Source: Nemertoderma westbladi
Lineage: Eukaryota > Xenacoelomorpha > Nemertodermatida > Nemertodermatidae
Direction of reading: 5' to 3'
DNA length: 57,893 nucleotides
Assembly (NCBI GenBank): GCA_032718475.1
Contig: JAUCBJ010007818.1
Coordinates: 1 to 57,893 of the forward strand
Notes under the pieces: generated by a model
Database searches by the model: none
Seen by the model: the letters and a program-made list of their open reading frames with translations, nothing else
What the model was told of the DNA's origin: nothing
Translations under genes and position numbers: made by a program
Shown: piece after piece, positions 53,327 to 57,893 of the stretch
How positions within the stretch are numbered: the first letter of the stretch is position 1
Layout of the letters: each line of letters opens with the position of its first letter

Positions 53327-53500
53327 TGTGGGGCGAGCCACGAAGTGAGTGAGCCTTAGCGTAGTGGTACCATTAATCAACCTGTCGTTCTGTCGTTCTG
53401 TCGTGTTCAATTTTAAACGTTAATAACTCGGCCAATCTTTGATGAAATCTATCCAAACTTGGTACACATGTTGTTTGGCAAAAGTTTAGAAATTTTCCAA
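53327..53500 (+). repeat. short copy of the 16-bp-array locus
   Basis: It begins GTGGGGCGAGCCACGAAG, which mirrors the right flank of the large array. In the middle is a tract that in reverse complement reads ACGACAGAACGACAGAACGA (8-base units GAACGACA). It goes on with AACGTTAATAACTCGGCC and CCAAACTTGGTACACATG, which mirror the left flank at 9215-9300. It is therefore a related copy whose internal repeat has about three units instead of hundreds. Confidence 0.65.
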
Positions 53501-53504
53501 GTAG

Positions 53505-54289
53505 AATTTCCGTGTGGCCTTCGAGAAGCTAAGATAATAGCAGTTAATTAGTTAATTAAGTTGATTGCGGTGAAAACGCCATTTTCAACCTGCCTTTTAA
53601 AGGAAATTAATTGTTTTACAGTATAAGATTTAAATAATTATACTTAAAAATTATACAGATATAATCCCCATACGCCATTCTATTATAGTTTTTAATTAGT
53701 TTAAGTGATTTGCTTTAATAAATGTGTCTTTAATTGATCTAAACGTAATTAAACCGCACAATTATTGAGTACAAATTTAATCCTTCCCATTATTGGTCAA
53801 GTCTCTGCTGGTGTGGAGCTAGCTGCTGGGAGTTGTGGCTGTAGACTAACCTGAGAGGAATTGTAATAGAGGCAACCAGTATTGCTATTCCAGCCCAATC
53901 ACTGAATTGTGTTTATTATAGGCTGGACGGGCCGCATAACCGTTCGACTATTACTACTATTGCTATCTCAGTTAAATGACAGATATAATAACATAAATAC
54001 AATCCATGGCATGGCTGTTGTAGGCTTCTGAAATAGTTTATTCCACAATGTATATGTCTGGTTATTTTTTAATTGAATTTTTGCAAAGTAGTAAAATTAA
54101 TGTTCTTAAAAATAATATTATTATTTTATATGTAACCTAGGAAATTAGCTACATTTTTTCGCTGCAGCTTTAAGAGTGTACATTGATTTAATATATTATT
54201 TCAATACCCATATTACTACATCGGCATAAGATGCGTTGGCGTTGTATCACACATCTCCACATATCACACATCTCCACATAGATGTATCA
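53505..54289. other. non-coding, nothing recognised
   Basis: AT-rich. It may be an internal part of the dispersed repeat that is missing in the copy around 9.1-9.2 kb. Confidence 0.4.
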
Positions 54290-54622
54290 ACAGTTACTCG
54301 CACAGTTTCGAAACTTCGCATAGTTATAACTGTATAAAGATCGTCAGTCTGCGTTTAGGAAAAATATTTTATGACAAAACAGGACAAGCGACGAGCGCAA
54401 CGAGGCATATAATGAAGACGAGTACTGCGTTGACTAAATTATTATATAAACCACCTGGCTTCACATATTGATCGCATCCCTAGTTATTATTATTATAAAG
54501 ATCGTCCTAGCTTGCGTTTAAGAAATATATTTAAATACAAAACAGGACGAACGCAAAGAGGCTTATAATGAAAACGAGTACTGCGTTTATTATATTCCTA
54601 TAAACCACCTGGCTTTGCATAT
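54290..54622 (+). repeat. dispersed repeat with tandem duplication of about 130 bp
   Basis: Two similar segments (about 54336-54469 and 54498-54622) share AAAGATCGTC, ACAAAACAGGAC, GAGTACTGCG and ATAAACCACCTGGCTT. The first is also similar, in reverse, to 8917-9010. No coding capacity. Confidence 0.7.
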
Positions 54623-54624
54623 TT

Positions 54625-55510
54625 AACGTGCGATTGGAAATAAGTTCGTGCTACCCTTCCGTGGGTGGTAGATGTCGCGGTTATGTATTGGTGGTTGGGA
54701 AGGGTGGGGGGGGGGGGGGGGGGAGATTAAAAGGGGTGAACACGTACTGTCCACCTTTCTTTGATTGATTGGTGGTGTGGGTAAATTTCTCAAAACCTGA
54801 TTTTGTGATACAGTCGCTGCATTTTAATTTGTATATAATAACTAGGCCTCGTGCTGCGCGAAGTCCCCACGAACGTGTATTTGTTTTACGGTTTATAGCA
54901 ATTGATAAAAAACCGAGAGAAAGCCGCCCCAATATTAGATTATTACAACAACATATCCATTGGGTAAGAAAGTGGAGGAGAGCCAGCCCGTCTCTTAATT
55001 TTTTACTTTATATTACGCGATCAATTTTCACTCATCTCGTCATGAACCCAACATGTATGTAACCTTTTGTTAAATTTGTTGGCTATGCGTTTGCGGTTGT
55101 TTGGGCGGAGTGTGGTAGGCCTACACTTTTCACACTTAAATATTTTGGTTGTGAAATGTTACAGGGCATAGCGATCTGAGATATTTCATTTATATTTTAT
55201 TATGAGAGGAAGAAGAACATACAACGTTATTTACTATGTAACAAAATAATTGTTTTCGGGTTTAACTTGGAAGCCTCCCCAAATAGTTGATATACAATTA
55301 TATTTAAAATTATTTCCATGGTCATGGTCATTCACCCGTCTTTAGTTAGAAATTTGTTTGCATGAAAGACAGTTTAGTTTAGTTTTTACTGATTTATTAT
55401 CTCTTATCTGACTGGGGTAATAATAAAGGATAGGATAAATGGAAGCAAAGTGTGACAGTAACAAATATTTCCCCGTCACCCTAGCATGTCTTAAGTATAT
55501 GATATATCAA
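54625..55510. other. non-coding with a G tract
   Basis: An 18-base G run lies at 54706-54723. No gene is supported; the open frames here have no recognisable content. Confidence 0.5.
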
Positions 55511-55511
55511 A

Positions 55512-55560
55512 GGGGGAAGTTTGGATTCACTGCATAAATGCAGTTCACCAAACTTCCCCC
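55512..55560. repeat. 49-bp near-perfect hairpin
   Basis: GGGGGAAGTTTGG and CCAAACTTCCCCC are perfect inverted arms, with further pairing up to ACTGCAT / ATGCAGT at the loop. A third AACTTCCCCC word follows at about 55575. Function unknown. Confidence 0.7.
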
Positions 55561-55589
55561 GAATGCACACTGTAACTTCCCCCTTCCCA

Positions 55590-56415
55590 CAAATATCCAC
55601 TGTTGAATTAATTTGAAGCGATATAATAAGTACAAAATTGTGCGAGTTTTTAATTGTGTGGTCCAATTGTTATTTGATTTCTATTTATTATTTAAAGTGC
55701 ATTTAATATCACACTGGTTTTTAGAATATTATACTATACAACCTTATGTTTTATTAATTTACCCAATCGAAGCCTCATAAGGGCCGGTTATTTGTACGCA
55801 TATCCCCTAATGCGCTCAGTAAGGTTCAAACAACATATTAATATGAAAATAAAGTATCTGCAAAGAAAATAACCCAATACTATATAATTTGACCTTATTA
55901 AAAAATTTGCACTTTTGCACACTTATTTGTACAAATGCACTTTAGCAGATCGTAATGGTGGCTCTTATTTAACAAACTTATGTTTATCCTCTACCGATCT
56001 ACGATGGTGTATGATCAAGTGTCAGTCGCTAAAAGTGTCAAAAATCCAATTTAATAAATCTGGATTTGCGATTTTGGACCATATTCATGGACATTTTAAG
56101 TCACTTTATAGACATAAAAAGTTAAACAAATGTTACGATTATAGTTAGAAATCATTCCAAACTACATTTTAATCCAAAAAATAACATTCTACGATGAATA
56201 GAACTGGAAATAATAGTGTTTGAAATATCGAAAAAATGTTCACTATTTAAGTGCATTTTGCACTAAGTGCACATAAGTCTTTTCCCAAGTTTTATCCTAT
56301 TTCACACACTACAATCTATCCTCTATCCAATGAAAAAAGTTTCAGATTAAACGGCCCAGTAGAACCGAAGTTATTGATGTTTAAATATAGTCACTCGAAA
56401 ATTTCAAATTCTCTT
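55590..56415. other. non-coding, nothing recognised
   Basis: AT-rich unique sequence. A frame at 55915-56148 is open but shows nothing protein-like that I recognise. Confidence 0.5.
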
Positions 56416-56488
56416 GGTCACATAGTCTAGTGGTTATCAATCACGTTAATGAAACCTAAGTTCGCGGGTTCGAAATCCAATATTGACC
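56416..56488 (+). pseudogene. tRNA-like sequence (tRNA pseudogene or SINE head)
   Basis: The length is 73 bases, as in a tRNA. A box A-like word (TAGTCTAGTGG) and a box B-like word (GGTTCGAAATC) are in the right places, and the outermost five bases pair (GGTCA with TGACC). The D-arm resembles those of Glu/Asp tRNAs. The anticodon stem does not pair, and the T stem is poor, so it is not a working tRNA. It may be a decayed tRNA gene or the promoter part of a SINE. Confidence 0.45.
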
Positions 56489-56499
56489 TGACCATTCTT

Positions 56500-57893
56500 A
56501 ATTTTTTTGCAAAAAAAATTATTTTTATTTTTTCACTAAAATCGCTCTAACTTCGGTTCTGGTGGTCCAAATTCAATAAAATTGGTATATTCTTTGCCGT
56601 AATTTTTTTCTTAATCTTTTGAGAAGGGGTTATTTTTGGCCCCAAAAAAATTAAAAAAAAGGGCCAAAATAACGCGATATTTTTCGACCCTTAAAATTCG
56701 TAATTTTAATTATATATGTTAAGATAAAAGATAGCGGAGTTAATTTGATACTTTTTACAGGTACTTTTGGCGCAATACGCTAAATTATAATGGAATAGCG
56801 ATTTGTTAAAAAAAAAAATTTTTCGTCCCTTTTTATAAATATTATATTTCACACGATCGCCTGCCGCTCCAGTTTTATAATACCTCCGGCGCTGTGATTA
56901 ACGCTGTTAGATAGATAATTTAACGCACTATAAGTCTGTGTAAACAAATCTCCCGTAAGTTAAGTAGTTTTCGAGCTAGACGATTTCCCGCGAAGCAAGT
57001 TTGAAGCGCGAAATTATAATTTTGGCCCTCATTTTTTTAATATCATCCTTGGAGCAAAACCGATAGCATATTTGAATTCCCCGTATGGATATTGACTGTA
57101 TAGAATGTACCTTAACCAACTAAAGTTAAAAATAAAAAATTATTCGATAAAAACTACTTTACAAATTCTGGCCCTTTTTGGCCCCTATTGCCGACATATT
57201 TTTTGTACCCCCATTCGATAGGAACGTAGCCCCAATGGTCTTCTACGAGTTTCATAAAAGAATTAGTGGATTCCTACCCGCGTTGTCGAATTAAACATTT
57301 CGGAAATAAGTTTTCCAAAAAAGACGGACAAAAACGTACAAATTTACAGCCCCTTTTTCCACCCGAAATTTTAATAAATATCTTACCCCCATTCGATACG
57401 AAGGTAGTACCACTCTTCCCCTTTCCAACCGCGTTACTTTCGTCCCCGTACGATTAATATTAGCCGAGTTATAGCGGATCCCGCAAAGTCATTTTGTCCG
57501 TTTTTTCAACTTTGACGGACATTTTCGGAAAAAAGGCGTGGTAATCTTTTTTGAAAAAAAAAACGAATTCACTAATTAATCCCTTCTATCGTATCCCGGC
57601 GTCGGCTAAGCAATAACCTAGGGTTTTTTCGAGCCACTGTAGAGCGCCTTTCAAAAAAATTTTAAAATTGTCGAAAAAATGACGGTTTTTTGTCCGCCGT
57701 GTCCGTCGAAGGGTTAGATTTAATAATGTTAGAGTTGCTAATATCTTAGAATTCCGAGCCGCTCCCCTGGTGAGAAAATAAAAAAATTTGGTCAGTTCCT
57801 TCATCGAAAAGTCCCCCAGAATCCCAAGTTAACCTATATAGTTAGCGATGGCCTGCGGCTTTAGGAGCGGCCGCGGTATTCACCTCCCTCATA
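56500..57893. other. AT-rich non-coding stretch with homopolymer runs
   Basis: No gene is supported. A word of about 18 bases (TACCCCCATTCGATA) followed by a related GAA-GTAG context occurs twice (about 57208 and 57384), and many short A and T runs are present. It could be part of an unidentified mobile element cut by the window edge. Confidence 0.4.

Noticed and set aside
52912-53410. Open frames with TIATR, GQLRP or GSQLS repeats
   Set aside because: They are translations of the 15-bp minisatellite and fall on both strands.
56416-56488. Functional tRNA gene
   Set aside because: The anticodon stem does not pair and the T stem has mismatches; listed as tRNA-like only.

Overview
The window looks like an animal nuclear genome, most likely a marine invertebrate. 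It carries CR1/L2-type and RTE-like LINEs, a Gypsy LTR retrotransposon, several satellite classes, AT-rich non-coding DNA with many TAGGCCTA and ACCGGT words, and exons bounded by GT/AG splice sites. No prokaryotic gene organisation is visible. The species cannot be named from the sequence alone.

Layout. 1-8.45 kb is a nested insertion: a minus-strand RTE-like LINE (3' part 1587-2692, 5' part 8207-8446) split by a decayed plus-strand CR1/L2-like LINE (2693-8206). That LINE is itself split by a 593-bp insert, a 1,105-bp insert and another RTE-like 3' fragment, and duplicated target sites can be read for each step. 9.3-17.8 kb is an 8.5-kb array of a 16-bp unit; its flanks recur in inverted orientation at 53.3-54.4 kb around only about three 8-bp units. 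19.16-20.37 kb is a foldback element with tandem-repeat arms and a short helix-turn-helix reading frame near its loop.

20.4-36.3 kb is one 18-bp minisatellite array cut into three pieces by a 5'-truncated RTE-like LINE (21.56-23.32 kb) and by a complete Gypsy element (25.57-35.99 kb, minus strand) whose two LTRs read identical. The 5' LTR of the Gypsy element is in turn split by a full-length CR1/L2-like LINE with two intact ORFs (31.16-35.82 kb) and a 55-bp target-site duplication.

36.37-48.53 kb holds the best evidence for a host gene: three minus-strand exons with splice sites and compatible phases (48321-48527, 37209-37409, 36374-36485). The first intron carries a 9.7-kb array of a 46-bp satellite (37958-47666). 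If the gene continues leftwards, the 18-bp arrays and the Gypsy/LINE nest are also intronic.

48.5-57.9 kb is mostly non-coding: a 271-bp hairpin, three short RTE-like fragments, a second foldback-like structure of 15-bp units, the short copy of the 16-bp-array locus, a tRNA-like sequence and long AT-rich stretches. Satellites make up about 22 kb of the window. The intact transposon ORFs are those of the Gypsy element and the full-length CR1/L2-like LINE; other mobile copies are truncated or decayed.
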